64,000 nt of DNA from Psilocybe azurescens (GCA_023853785.1 JAJIRX010000557.1:496001-560000); one strand, 5' to 3'. Shown: positions 1-12,491, counted from the stretch's first letter. Program-made: numbers and translations. The notes: generated by a model not told the origin, from the sequence alone.

Positions 1-1740
1 CGAAGAAGTAACCATGACTCCAAGGAACCCATCATGCTACCCAGGTAGGTGCGATCGGTGTGAAGCTGTTTATGTAGCGTTGGGTGATTCATAAGTCGAC
101 AAGATAGTCACAGAATGCTTACGACATTCCAGTCCTCAAGCGTTTTCACTACTAAGACACCTGCGAGCAAGTCAGAGTGCCCTCCAAAATATTTGGTGCC
201 TAGTGCCATGATTGTCTTAGTTATTTATGTCCCAAGTAGCAAAAGCTGTATTCTGACCTGAATGGAGCACACTGGCAGGCTTTTATGTCAAAAAATGAAA
301 AGGAAGGTTTGAGCAATTCGCTCACCAATCTGCTCCAAATCGGAAAGGATACTGAAGTGGTGGGGGCCCAAAAGTCGAATCAACAATCAATTTACCGCCT
401 GCTTTATGTATCTGAAATGCTGGTTATAGTGCTGAAGAGGTTGGAAGTAGGCATAGTAATAACCTTGTCAGCATAATATTGGATATCCCTGATGATGGAT
501 GTTCAATAACGAGAGATAAACAGCACAACCAATAATAATATCACCTTGACTCTCCAGTAGGATTCAGCGGTGTTTCTAACCAGCAAAGATCGCCAGGTCT
601 GTATTCCGCGTCCAGGTCAATTAATTCCACTTTCACATCTTGGCTCTTTTGGTAGACAGCAATAGTAGCATGACAGCCATGATAGCCCCCTCTGATTGCA
701 ATTCGCTTCGGACGATAGAAGACAAGGGCCTGCAGTGAGTTTCACCGTTGTTATCTATAAGCAACATCACAAAAGGCAATAACATACGGCATAAGAAGCG
801 GAGAGGCCCGACGAATAGGTAAGCGCAAAACCGTCCTGAAAACAAATCATAAATCTGTGTTTATCGTTTAGTGGTTGTAGTGTTGCCTACATTAATGCGG
901 CTCAAGACGTGTTCTGCTCGAGTGCTAACTTGCTGAGTGTATCTAGAGTAGCCATGCCGAGTGGGGTTCCTGAAATCAACATCTGTAAGACTGGTTGATG
1001 CTTCTTCAAGTGGGTTTAAAGCTCTGAAAGCTACACAAATTGAGATAAGGCAATGCGTAATAGGAACTGGTGTGTTTCTCACTGGTAGAAACAGAGATGG
1101 ATGGAGCTACTTCGGACCCTGCGAATCCTGAATCTCCATGGACCAGGTCAGTCCCGCTCAACTTTAGAGTTTTATCGACAGGCATGGAAAGATTGTGGAA
1201 AGATAAGCTGTGGAAGGGAAGTAGGAAGAAAACCGGAGTCAACGTTGTGTACCAGCCACCCAAGCCCCTATTGATGATATGGGAATTACTCAGTTAGCAC
1301 AAAAGATGCAAGAAGCTCGCCATTGCCCGGGTACGATTCAACTGGTATTTATTCATCACTTCAAAGAGTGGTACTCGGCCGACGGCAACCTTGCCGACAC
1401 TATTAAAATTTCAATTTGGTTTTGCTCAATTTTAAAGCTAGCAAATCCTGGATCCCATTTACACAATGCCAGGGAGTGCCAGGGCCAACAATGTACTGTT
1501 AGTATGAGTACAGCAGCGACTCCTATGAATCGTCAGTATCTTCTTATCTACTTCTGTCTAATTGAAATATTGAAATAGCGAGTCGACTTGACGTGAAAAT
1601 GCAATGCGATCATCGTCCAGATTCCAAATTGCTAGGCAAGCTTGTCGTTATGGTCAATGGCACTGAGTATCAAATGAGAAATTATATATTGTACAAAAAA
1701 ATACATGTAGGAATGATAATAATCCAATTTCTGTCCACAA
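1..1740. other. 5' gene-poor stretch, no supportable gene
   Basis: Both strands contain only short open frames without recognisable domains. The longest plausible stretch is on the plus strand at about 1070-1297 and is rich in Pro, Lys and Trp, but I could not extend it through introns or match it to a family. It may be 3' intergenic DNA of the transcription factor gene that ends at 1741, or the degraded edge of another gene lying left of the window. No terminal repeats, transposase motifs or tandem repeats were noticed. Confidence 0.5.
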
Positions 1741-4700
1741 CTAGTAAATATGAGGCGCACCGCTGTTGTATGATGTCGAAGGTGATGAAGTATACCCCGC
1801 ATTGCCACCAGATTCCATTTGCAGGAGACCAGAGTCCCGCATAAATGACATCCACTGCTCGTCTATCCCAGATTCTCCAGTCATCATCATTCCGAGGTCG
1901 ACCAAGGAGCTATCTGAAGGATCGGCTTTGATCTCTACTTCTACCACTTGTCCATTTTGCTGATATGGATTGGTATTCGTGAAAGGTAAAAATTCAGACG
2001 TGATATTCGTAAAGGTTTCTGGAGCGAGCGGCGTAAATAAAGAGGGGGTACCCAGTTTTGGTATGCAGGTTGGTCGACCGTGTTGTTAGTAGTTGGAGGG
2101 TTTGAAGGCAAGCTATTGAGGCACCATCGTCACCGGGGGAATTTCGTGACGGTATGCTGGAAGGGGGATACATGGCAAGATATTCAACTAGGGAAGGATG
2201 AACCTCCCTGCTAAGGTCGTGGGAAGGTGTTCCTCTATATTCTTCAGAAGATGGGCTCGATACGGAAGAGGCAGGGGCCGATGACGACGATTGAGGCTGA
2301 TTCCTGTTTTTATGAACTTGCTGAGCAATTTACTGACAAGAACGCGCGTCTGGCCACCAAACAAGGCGAGTTCGTCATCTCCGTAATCTGGTTTTCCAAC
2401 AGAAAGTGTCCTATTCGATGCGATGTTCCCAGATCTAAACTGAGAGTATACTTGAAAGGCCTTTTCACGCATTTTGTAAAGTATAGCCTTCAAGTATTCC
2501 AGTAAGTATATGCATTACTTCTGACATGCCCTAACAAGACATACCAAACCACTTCGAGCTCGACGGGAATGAGTAGCACCTTTTTCGAACAGATCGCAAG
2601 CGAGGCCTAATTCAATAAATGCACTGGCAGCCATAGAGGACGATGGGGATCGCGTGACAATACAGCCAACGATTATCTGTTGACATTTAACTCAAAAATT
2701 AAGATCTAGAAAAAGTTGTTCCAATACTAACAGCGGCAGAGAACACTGTATCCATCATAAGTAATGATAACGAGATGCAATGCAGTCACACCTACAATGT
2801 GTCCAAATACCCCACCACCTTCCGCACAACTCGGGAAATCGATCATAGTGGTTCAGACTTGATTTGATAACTCCGGAAGCACATCGATAGGCCGCTAGGA
2901 ATGACGGTGAGTAGGGACTTTGTAATGGGTTGACTGGATGGTCTAGCATCGCCTGGGCGAAGAAGCTTCGATGAAGATATAACAAGGCTGTTGAAGTCAG
3001 ATTCAGTGCACGACAAAGTTCTGAAGGACTGCTCACTAATGGAACGATATTGACCGAGAAGACACTGTTTCATGTATACCGAGGGTGTTATCTCTTCGTC
3101 TTCAGGGCTGATGAACGCATTTAAGTGGGGGAAAAGGTCTTTTCACGAACTTTCCTATCAAGTTCTAAGATTGTTGAATATTGAGGGGCTTGTGCGGTTA
3201 ATGAAAGCTCGATGACGGAAGCAAATATCTCCTTTGAAAATTCATATTTCCAGCGAATCACTGCGGTTATTATAATCAGTCCATATGTGTATGTGAGGTG
3301 AACAGAAAACTGTCTTACATCCTACTAATGTATTCCCTTGGGCGTCCAAGGTCGCTTCGTCGTCGTCCGGGAATTCGCAGTCCACGTACGATAGCCGGAT
3401 CGATGGGGGTCTACCGAGAGCAAAACTCTAACAAAACGAATCGTTAGAAATAGAAAATAAATTATCAGTCATGGAACATAAACGTACGTAGAATAACTCA
3501 TTAGAGAAAAGTTCCCAAAAGAGTCCGCGTCGACGTTGCACAGTTTTAGGATCCATGTGCCATCTCGAACTATCCCGGTCTGTTTGTAAACAATTAGATC
3601 AAATCTCTCTGCGCGACGGGCTACTCACGAAGTCCCAACTGTAGAGTAAGTTAATATTTTACAGAACTACTGAAACAGGGGGAAAAATAGACTTACACCT
3701 TGAGCTAGCTTTGCACCAAGAGAGGTCAGGGCCCACTGTTATTTAAATGTGAATAAGAATCGATGATGGATGAGTGATTTGAGCAGAACTGACTGCACTG
3801 TCCATGGTGTATCGTTTGCCAGCATTAGCATGATAAAAGGCCATAAGTAAGATTGCTTGAACCGTTGAAATCTCGGGAGAATCTAGGACGGAACGAAGCG
3901 ATAGACAGGCGCGGCCTAGATGATAGTATGTCTCTGCTTCTTGACTATGTAACAGATGAACGGGCAAGAATCCGATCTTGCGACAATCACGACTCACCTA
4001 CATGGTTCGAGGGTGAGGTCAACAAGCGCGCCGACTGAGAACACAAGGTACAATGCAGCAAGCTTGTGCGCTGATACTGGGCTTGAAGAGAGTTGAGTTC
4101 TATCTTTAACGACCTTATACACCGGTGACAGCATGTCGTCTATCAGTTCTTCTCGTCTGATAGGCCGGAAAGCCCATGTAGCTTGCTCCATGTAGGTTTC
4201 GCATAAAGACCATGCACGCGGCTCCGCGGGTAGATGTTCGAACATAAATTCTAGTGGTTTATCGATATTGTCATCGGCTCCAAATGGGAACGACGCGGAC
4301 AGCCGGGCAATCTCCCGTGAGACAGGTATATAGGTGTCGTCCTCTATGCCAGCTTGCTCTAGATCAGCGCCTGCCTATGCAATAAGTAAATTTTCAGTTT
4401 TATAGCTTATACCGACGCTCTTCAAACATAAGTACCAAAAACAGTGTCTTTGCGAATTTGTTAGCACTGGTTTCTGATATGAGACAAAACGACATACTTC
4501 AGAACCTGCGGAAGGTCCAAAATATTTCCCTTCCCCACTTTCCCCTATGGTCATAGTGCCGAAAGCATCAATGGGTGGTTCGTTTGATTCCTTGCGAACG
4601 GGAGCCGCCTTCTCCGTAATATGGCCCTTCTCTGGACCAAATTTGATGGACAAAAGTTCCTCTCTCAAAAGCGGGTGGGGCTCATTAGATACACCCGATT

Positions 4701-5238
4701 GAAAGATAGCCAATGCATCTTCCAGTTGTCGAATACGTTGCCCCATGTCGGCGATTTTCGTATGCAATTGAGAAGTATCGGCCAAGACGAATCTCATAGT
4801 GTGGTCAATCGAAGTCAACACAAGGGTATGAAATTACAATTTAGTTACCTACCTTGTCCCTTGACCCGTTGACAGACTTCCATTCGGACATATAGAAGGA
4901 CATCCTCGACGTACTAAAGAAAATAAGACACTGACGACAATGGCTGTATCAGAATAACATACCGCATGAACTGCACGGCAACTTTTTGTCACATTTAAGT
5001 TTGAGCCTACAGTGGAAAGTAATTATTAGTAGAAGAAGGCATAAGAAGGCATCCATGTTCAAGATCTCACCGTCGACATTCTGCGCAAGAAATCTAATGG
5101 ATGATAAATGCACAAATTTCACAGCATACGGGCAGAACGCACCTCTCCCCGAGCCCTCCTAGAATCAATCTCTTCTTCACTAGTAAGTTTCCTGTTGATT
5201 CGTCGGGTCAGAGGATTATGGGAGGGATCCACAGGCAT
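1741..5238 (-). CDS. Zn(II)2Cys6 fungal-specific transcription factor
   Basis: Probable nuclear DNA-binding regulator. The start ATG at 5236-5238 opens a short basic leader. After an intron (about 5094-5142) the zinc cluster reads C-A-E-C, six residues, C-D-K-K-L-P-C-S-S-C, then eight residues to the last Cys, i.e. CX2CX6CX5CX2CX8C; it is split by two more introns. Next comes a coiled linker with Gln-Leu-Glu heptads (4600-4820) and then a fungal_trans (middle homology) domain in exons around 4245-3740, with Trp/Arg-rich helices and a 'Leu-Leu-Met-Ala-Phe-Tyr' helix. The C-terminus at 1741-1947 is acidic and Ser/Gly-rich, plausible as an activation region. One internal coding exon is only 12 nt. 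Targets cannot be inferred from the sequence. Exact exon borders between 2000 and 3700 are uncertain. Confidence 0.85.
4436..4447 (-). other. 12-nt coding microexon in the Zn2Cys6 gene
   Basis: On the minus strand the exon ending Gly-Ser-Glu is followed by a GT...CAAAG intron, then twelve bases ACACTGTTTTTG, then a GTACTT...CATAG intron. Splicing gives Ser-Glu-Thr-Leu-Phe-Leu-Ala-Gly-Ala-Asp, keeps the frame and produces the segment I expect between the linker and the middle homology domain in related basidiomycete factors. Skipping it would also keep the frame (12 nt), so regulated skipping is possible. Confidence 0.65.
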
Positions 5239-5844
5239 GTCGGTCGTCAAAGGATGATATGTCAAGGAGGTAAAGCCGTTGTTTTCTAGTGTTGTCTACA
5301 TGGACGAAAAAGAAAGGCCCTTGCACTGTGCCAATGACCGGACCGACCGGATGGAGGCAATCTAATCTGCTTCGTCACGCCTCACCAATTCAAATCTTTT
5401 CGACGATCGACCCCAAATTTAATCAGTCTTCCATGTACATAGATAAAGATTATTCAAGGTCCTACTCGAGTAACCAAGCGTCAAAAGAATGTCATATATA
5501 AAAAGGTAGTAGTTGCAGGCAGCAGACAGAAACGTCCGAATCGCCAAGGCCATTTGCGGGTTACACATGTTCGGCGCACGGTCTGAATGAAGTACGGCAG
5601 ACCGTCATTCAACCGTCATTGCAATTTAGGGCAAAGAGTTGAAGCCCGCTTGCTACTTTACCGGCAGCGTCTGGCGACTTCTGGCAGCGTGCGCTATTTG
5701 TATCTTGCGCGATCAATGTAATCTATTCCTGGAAATCCGTCGAGGACCTACTACTTATAATACACAGGCTTTGTTCCCAATCCCACACGTTTTCCAGGTT
5801 ACCCCGTCCGTGCCCGCCTTTATTTAAACTTCGCTACTAGCAAC
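5239..5844. promoter_or_regulatory. Divergent intergenic promoter region
   Basis: This 606-bp spacer separates the minus-strand zinc-cluster gene from the plus-strand secreted double-psi beta-barrel gene, so both promoters must lie here. A TATA-like TATATAAAAA sits at 5495-5504 and TATAATA at 5756-5762, the latter 83 bp before the ATG at 5845 and the better candidate for the secreted protein. No binding site for the adjacent regulator can be assigned. Confidence 0.4.
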
Positions 5845-6739
5845 ATGAAAGCTTTCCGGGAGGGTATCGCCCTTTTAGTTGGCCCCATACTCGTTTTGGC
5901 CAGCCAACCTACGTCTGCGAGGGCAATATCAGAAAGCAGATATAGTAGAGCTCACTCACTGGGAGACAATTATTTATTCGATCCGCGGGACGGATGGCAA
6001 AGTGTCAATGTCACCAATCTGGCATACAAATATAGGCGAAACGAAGGCAACGAGGACCAACGTTCGGTCTCTGCCAAGAAATCGACAGGACACCCTCAGT
6101 CAGGATTAGGCGCTACAATCAGTAATGTTGTCAAAGGCGTCTTCCAAGGCTTGAAAGGATTGGGGAAATCTGAACCCGTAACCATCACATGGTATTAACG
6201 CCAATTTCTAAGGAGTTTTAAAGTTGACTGGTCTTCAGGTACACCGGCCACGATCTAGAAAATCCCAGTTGTTGGTCCGACGGAAAATGGGCACCAACAG
6301 TAGGTATCTAAATGCCACCAATGCGACTATCGCTGACCTGAAGTAGGACGAATCTTTCGCTTGCGCATTAACCATGGATGGGTGGACATCTCGCCCCAAG
6401 TGTTTCAAATTCTTGGAACGTTAGTATTCTGTCCGAGTATGTAAAACATTTCACTAACCGTGATGGGCAGTTTGTAAAACGTCCAAGAAATGCGTCTTTG
6501 TCCGCGTAGTAGATACCTGTGCTGGATGTGCAGCTAGATCCAAACATGTCGATCTAACAAGGGCGGCGTTCGGCCAACTCGCCAACTTTAACGAGGGTGT
6601 TTTGACGGTACAATTGAGAGCAGCAACGGAGCCGGAGGGATGGTAAGAAATTGAACCTTCAAACTGTTCTTCCAAACTTAACATGCACTCTTCTAGGTAT
6701 GAAAAACTTTGGGGTCCCAAAGTAGACGATAAGCATTAA
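5845..6739 (+). CDS. Secreted RlpA-like double-psi beta-barrel (expansin-like) protein
   Basis: Five exons (5845-6191, 6239-6299, 6347-6419, 6471-6642, 6697-6739) total 696 nt and encode 231 residues. The N-terminus is a signal peptide: a short basic start, a hydrophobic Leu/Val/Ile stretch, then Ala-Arg-Ala near residue 27. A Ser/Gly-rich linker leads to a DPBB domain (about residues 110-225) with the barrel signatures Thr-Trp-Tyr-Thr-Gly, six Cys, Val-Val-Asp-Thr-Cys-Ala-Gly-Cys and His-Val-Asp-Leu-Thr, the last corresponding to the expansin HFD-like motif. There is no second (CBM63-like) domain, so this is a single-domain fungal expansin/barwin-like protein. It may act on the cell wall or plant polysaccharides, but no enzymatic activity is implied. 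All exons join in frame without repair. Confidence 0.88.
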
Positions 6740-6878
6740 ATTTCATCGAGCGCCACTGTCATTGCAACCTATGAGTATTAAGCAGTTAGCTAGGTTTGTT
6801 TAAATTTATGTCAAGTAGAAATATGGTTTTGTATTCACCTAGTACTGTATAATCAGATCCAGTATTCACCTATATTAC

Positions 6879-9800
6879 CTACGCCTTGAGATTCACTCTC
6901 TTGCGCTTTTTACCTTCAGCTATTCTCGCTTTTACTTTTTCTTCGTCCATATTTTCTTCTTCGTAGAACTGAGCTGTCCGTTCTGAGTCGTTTTTCCGCC
7001 GGATAAAATACAATGCAGCCAAGTTATAACTGATAACTTCCTTCTGCTTTTGCAGAGCAAGCCGAAGATGTTTGCGAAGGGGAATCAGGGTGGTCCTCAT
7101 GATGCGATTGGCAACAATTTGGTGGTGATAGGTCTTGAGGACGAAGAATATTATCCGTGACACCAACGTGATGTTCCAGCCCTTGAAAAGGCATCAGCAT
7201 TCTTTCCTAATTTAAAAAAGGAAATTACCTTCTGTGCCCAAATATTCAAGTACACCATGAGTGACACAACATTACCGAAAGGTAGGACAAGTAGTGCATC
7301 TTGTAATGCGGTACTAGGAACTTTCTCGACTACCCTCAAAACATATGCTTCCGGTTCCAGGTCATACGCTGCTAACACTGGGTTTCTTGCCGGAGGTTGC
7401 ATCCGCATTGCATCATTTTCTGACAACTTTGACATAGCCTCTTCATATTCCCTGAACATCTCGCGTTCAGTGTCTGCAAGTTCAATGGCTTCCATGATCC
7501 TTTCACCAGCCATGAGAGTTTCGGCAGTTTGCTTCGAAACAGTAGCGGCCTCGACTTCCGTGGTACCATTTATTGCGCCTCCTGCATCATTTCCGATAGG
7601 TGCATCAACGCGGTTAAGTGTATCAGCGATACCACTTTCATAGAGTTTTTCCAACTCCTTTTCTCGTTCTTCCTCAAGGAATAACTAAATTCTTTGATGA
7701 GCATATTTTCAAGGTCCACGTTGATTGACCACCTACTGGTTCATCAAGTTTCTCCCATACTCGTATCGACTTGTCGTGCGATCCAGTGACGACGAAGTTA
7801 CCATGACGACTGAGGGCTAGCGCCCAGATTTCGCCATGATGGCCTTCTAGTTTCTGAATCCCTTCAAACTACAAAAAATGACATTAGAAGATTAGCCAAC
7901 TGCCCCTAAATGACTACAGACCTTGTCGCCGTCCCAGTACTTGAGCATTTTGTCCTTGCCGACAGTCCAAAAGTAATGCGAATCTTTTCAAATGCGACTT
8001 GCATAATACTTTCCTCATGGGCGAAAATGGACTTATGGCAATCTCCAAAGTCAAGACCCCAGATTTTGACATTTTTGTCAGCGGAACAAGTTACAATCAA
8101 TTTAGAGTCGTCTGATATGTCCATCGAAAGAACTGGTAACTGCATAAGACATCATATTAGCAGCCTCGGGGATATTGGCGTAATATAACGAACTTTGTGG
8201 CCATATAAAGACAAGAAAAACTTCAAACTGTCTTGATAGAATACTTTGACGGTGGAATCCAAGAGAGCAACAGCCAAAAACTTGCTATTGGGGCTGTATC
8301 TCACAGATAGCACATCATCTGACATCTTCAAAGTGCGTATGTGGACCAAAGAAAGAAGCTTCCCACTTTGTACCTGTAGAATAAATAAAGGTAAGAAAGA
8401 ATCAAACAAAATGAAATTGCACTAACGCTGTCTTCGGTTGCAGCTTTGTGTTCTAGCGACCAAAATTTGACATCCTTATCTGCGCTTCCGGTAACAAGTG
8501 CTTCGCCATCTGCGCGTACGTGCATAGACCAAACAGTTGCGGTGTGGGCTTTAATTGTTTCAATGAGGGTGGACGATGAGATATCGTAGATAAGAATCTC
8601 TCCTGATTTAGTCCCGACAGCGATCTAGCAACTAGTGAGGAATTCGAAAATGTCAAGACAGGAATTATAACTGACATGGCGGTCCCCGGGCAAGAAGGTA
8701 CTACAGATAGCATATCCACACTCCATGGTACGTATACACTGTGTCGTTTTCATGTTCCATATTTTTAGTGAACCTAAAGGGGATTCAGATAAAGAACCAA
8801 TAAAACATAATGCACTCTACCGACCGTTTGATGCTGAGGACAGTATCTGGTCATCTGAGCTGAGGCACAGTGTTCTAACGTCCGTCCTATGTCCCGGAAT
8901 ATCTACAGAATAATTTCGGGTGGCTTCTGGAGGTTCGTCTTTCGACTTGGTAGGATGGGGTATATTGTAAACCTCTAATGCATTTGAGGCTAGGGCAACA
9001 AGAAACTATGTGAAATTTCTTTTGAGCGCTTGCTGCTCTTATTACTTCGTGCCACTCACCTGAGCTATACCTTTGGATGAAGGCTGATTTGACCCAAAGT
9101 CAAACGATCTAATTTTGCCACTTGCTCGGACGACGAGATGGGGGTGAAGAATTCAACTAGGCTGGTCTCCATGGTTTCTTCCTTGTCATCTTCAATAACC
9201 ACTTCTTCTGCTTTCGGACCCCGAGCTTTAGTCTGTTCTTGACGCTTTTTTCCACAGAGCGTTTCTTTCTCCGGGCTTGCTTTTTTTCGGACTTCTTCCT
9301 CCGTTCGAATTCGGAAAATTTCAACAGAGCGATCATGCGACTGAACAGCGAAATATGGCTGTGTTGAATGGAATTTTATTTGGGAAACTCTGTGTTTCGA
9401 GAAGCAAGAGGGAGGCTTGATACAGATTCTATCATTTTTGCGACCTGATGACACGGCCGTTAGAGGACAGACAGAAATATATGTATGAATTCACATACTT
9501 CCCCACTTTCGGTTTCTTTCAGACCTTTTGCCAAAGTCTCGCGATTTATTTTCCAAACTTTGAGCTCTCCCTCACCGCTACCAGTGAAGATAAGATTTTG
9601 TTCCTGATTAATAGCCAATGACCAGATCTCAGAGCGATGGGCCACAATAGTTTGAACACAGTGTTGGGTAGTTAAATCCCAAAGCTTCATAAAAGTATCT
9701 TTCGAGGAAGTGAGAAGGAGCGCAGGCGCTGTAGATGTCGACGTAGAGGGCTGGCCCTCCGAGACGGAAAGGAACTGGATGGCAGTAATCTGGTCACGAT

Positions 9801-10385
9801 GTCCACGAAGCCTATTATCGGTTTGTCATTTGAATCGACCTCCCAAGACAGTAAAGCAACAGGAAATTTTTACCGATATAAACCGGCTTCCGCAACGACA
9901 TCCCACAAAATTATGTCTGTATCTTGTGATCCAGAGGCAAGGCGGGTACCAGTTTCATCAAAAGCAAGGGTAGTGACAGACTTTTTGTGACCGTTGAAGG
10001 TCGTTAAGACAGACGTAGTCGATGCACTCCATAACCGAATTGAACCATCAGCATAACCCACCGCAAAGGAATCGGATTGTGGAGACTGGACTATGCATGT
10101 AACTTCTTCTCTGTGTCCAGTTTCGTGCCACATAGAAATCTGCTTGGGTTTATTAAAGTGTTGTCAATTTAAAAACTAAGAGCTTGCCATTTGACCCTTT
10201 TTCACATCCCACACTAGGACATCCTCCAATGCAGGCACATAGGCCAATTTGCCATCGAAAACTGAGTTGGACGACGAGCTACAAACAACCCCAAACGCCT
10301 GAAACAGAGGGTCAGATGCGTACTTTCTATGGCGAATAATGAGAGGTACTTGTGTGGGCCCGTGCTTGAGGTAACTTTGAACCAT
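6879..10385 (-). CDS. DIP2: U3 snoRNP component UTP12/DIP2 (WDR3), WD40 protein
   Basis: Nucleolar SSU-processome (UTP-B) subunit needed for 18S rRNA maturation. The start Met-Val-Gln-Ser-Tyr (10383-10385) matches the conserved N-terminus of the family. Many WD40 blades follow, e.g. Val-Lys-Ile-Trp-Gly, Lys-Leu-Trp-Asp-Leu and Val-Lys-Phe-Trp-Ser, and the C-terminal Dip2/Utp12 helical domain (7654-6879) ends in a Lys/Arg-rich tail. Two single-base frame breaks interrupt it: about 7980-7988 (blade sequence around Glu-Lys/Ser-His-Tyr-Phe-Trp) and the G run at 9140-9144. Both are repaired by one extra base, and flanking protein is well conserved on each side. The first intron appears to use a GC donor (10187-10186). 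It is divergently transcribed from the M18 peptidase, 183 bp away. Confidence 0.93.
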
Positions 10386-10462
10386 TGATGCGGATGGTCG
10401 TTACTTCAAAACTACTTCAACTTAGAAGAAAAGTTTTGAATTGTCTTGTACCAGAGATAGCT

Positions 10463-10476
10463 TTGTCACGTGACAA
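10463..10476. promoter_or_regulatory. 14-bp palindrome with CACGTG core in a divergent promoter
   Basis: TTGTCACGTGACAA is a perfect 14-bp inverted repeat containing an E-box (CACGTG), located in the 183-bp spacer between DIP2 (start 10385, minus) and the M18 peptidase (start 10569, plus). bHLH factors of the Cbf1/Pho4/USF type bind such cores. Its symmetry and central position fit a shared operator, but function is inference. Confidence 0.5.
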
Positions 10477-10479
10477 GTG

Positions 10480-10486
10480 TATAAAT
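10480..10486 (+). promoter_or_regulatory. TATA box candidate of the M18 peptidase
   Basis: TATAAAT lies 83-89 bp upstream of the ATG at 10569 and immediately follows the CACGTG palindrome. The spacing is compatible with a fungal TATA-containing core promoter. Confidence 0.45.
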
Positions 10487-10568
10487 CGAGCATTCGCGAT
10501 CACGATTTTCTGTATCGGGCCGCTGTCAACTTGTCTTTAAGATCACTTCAAGTCTCTCTTTCTTCTTT

Positions 10569-12364
10569 ATGACTATGATGCTTTATCCAGCCAGCCCTGA
10601 AGCAGCCACCCGCTTTCTCAAGTTTGTTAATGCCTCTCCTACCCCCTTCCACGCAGTTCACAATGCATCGATCCGGCTGGAGAAGGCCGGCTTCCAAAAG
10701 GTACAGCGGTGCCCTATTTCAATTCCTTGAGCAGTTCCCACACGACTTTCTTCCAAGATCAGAGAAAAGATGAATGGGAAAAGAGCATTCAACCAGGAGG
10801 AAAATACTACTTTACAAGGTAGGAGTCGAATGCTGCTTCATTTTCTGTGTTCTCACTAGCTATTCAGGAACCAGTCGGCACTGATCGCCTTTACATTACC
10901 CCAGAAATGGAAACAGGGGGCAGGACTTAGTATTGTTGCTACACACGTCGACAGCCCGAACTTGAAGGTAAGAAGTCAGAAGTACGGCCCAAGATACCGG
11001 ACTTACTTTTCTCTAGATTCGCCCCATCTCAAAACGTACCAAATCGGCGTATCTTCAAGTTGGTGTCGAAACATATGGTGGGGAATTTGGCACTCTTGGC
11101 TGGATCGCGATCTCTCTGTGGCTGGAAGAGTCGTTATTTCAGAGAATGGCGGTAATTTTATATCTAAACTGATCAAAGTTGATCGTCCGATTTTGCGTAT
11201 CCCTACTCTTGCAATTCATCGTATGCGAAATTCTTTCCTCATATCATCTCGGTTCTGACTAGATGTTCAAATTATAGTGGACAGAAATGTCAACGATAAC
11301 CTAAAGTTCAATCAGGAAACGGAATTTGTGCCCATCCTTGGTCTATTGGAATCGCAATTGAACTCAACACCTGCCAAATCTGATTCGGTGTCAGATAAAG
11401 AAGACAAGTCTGCTATTAACATCGCTTCTAGTATTCAAGAAAATCATCATCCTGCCCTCTTGTCACTCCTTGCAGGAGAATTGTCAATTGCACCAGATGA
11501 AATTCACGATTTCGAACTGTGAGATTTGTCGCTAGCCATCTTATCGCACACTAACAAGCAAGACAAGATCCCTGTACGACACTCAACCTGCCACTCTGGG
11601 AGGAATCAACAACGAATTTATTTTCAGCCCGCGCATGGATAATCTTGTGTCTTCGTAAGGTTGATTTACTTCGTCATTTTTCTTGAGAGCTTACCGTTCA
11701 CTCAGTTTCTGTGCCGTTGAAGCCATGGCTGAAAGTACTTCTGCCCAGTACTTCCCATCTTTGGAAGGAAATGTAAATTGCATTGCCCTCTTCAACCACG
11801 AGGAGATTGGCAGCGTATCTACTTCTGGAGCAGAATCCAGTCTTATTCCTTCCCTCCTCAACAGACTATCCCCGACTCCTGCGTCCTTAGCACAATCCAT
11901 CACCCGCTCATTCCTCATTTCAGCTGACATGGGTCACGCGTTGCATCCTAACTATACTTCAAAGCACGAAGAGAATCATAAGCCGGTCATGAATGGAGGA
12001 ATTGTTATCAAAACAAACGCGAAGCAGAGATATGCCACTGACGCAATCTCTACGTTCATCGTCAAGCAACTCGTCGAACGAAAGGGTGGTAGGGTTCAAG
12101 AATTCGAAGTTCGCAATGACATGTAAATTTTTTTCATTCTGAAGATCTATTCTCTAAATCTGTAAAACCAGACCATGCGGTTCCACAGTTGGACCAATGT
12201 TGTCCAAGATTGGTATCCGCACCGTTGATGTTGGAAATGCCATGCTATCGATGCATTCTATCAGAGAGACAGCAGGATCCAATGATGTGCAAAGTGCCAT
12301 TGACTTGTTTGCTGCTTTCTTCGAAGGGTTCAGCGCCCTGGATGCCACTTTGACGGTGGATTAA
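10569..12364 (+). CDS. Aspartyl aminopeptidase, M18 family (DNPEP/Ape4-like)
   Basis: Cytosolic or vacuolar zinc aminopeptidase that removes N-terminal Asp/Glu. Exons carry the M18 landmarks in order: Thr-His-Val-Asp-Ser-Pro (first metal His), Trp-His-Ser-Trp-Leu-Asp-Arg-Asp, Ser-Pro-Arg-Met-Asp-Asn-Leu, Asn-His-Glu-Glu-Ile-Gly-Ser (catalytic and bridging Glu), Ser-Ala-Asp-Met-Gly-His-Ala-Leu-His-Pro-Asn-Tyr, and a C-terminal Ser-Met-His-Ser-Ile-Arg-Glu. In the family the Glu-Glu motif is usually preceded by Asp; here it is Asn. A single-base frame break sits in the G run 11080-11083: upstream frame reads Val-Glu-Thr-Tyr-Gly-Gly and the conserved continuation is one frame over; one added G restores it. 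The remainder splices cleanly, so I treat the break as probable sequence error, although a real null allele cannot be excluded. Confidence 0.92.
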
Positions 12365-12491
12365 AGGTCTGCCCCAGGCTCTCCCATGGAAGCTCCAAAA
12401 CAAGACCAGATTAGGATATGGATACAACAAAATGAAGCTTTTATATATAAATACGATACTTTTGGCAAAATTGAACACCGATGTATCCATA

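Noticed and set aside
1006..1297. Overlapping open frames on both strands
   Set aside because: No conserved motifs, no plausible introns to extend them, and mutual overlap suggests chance.
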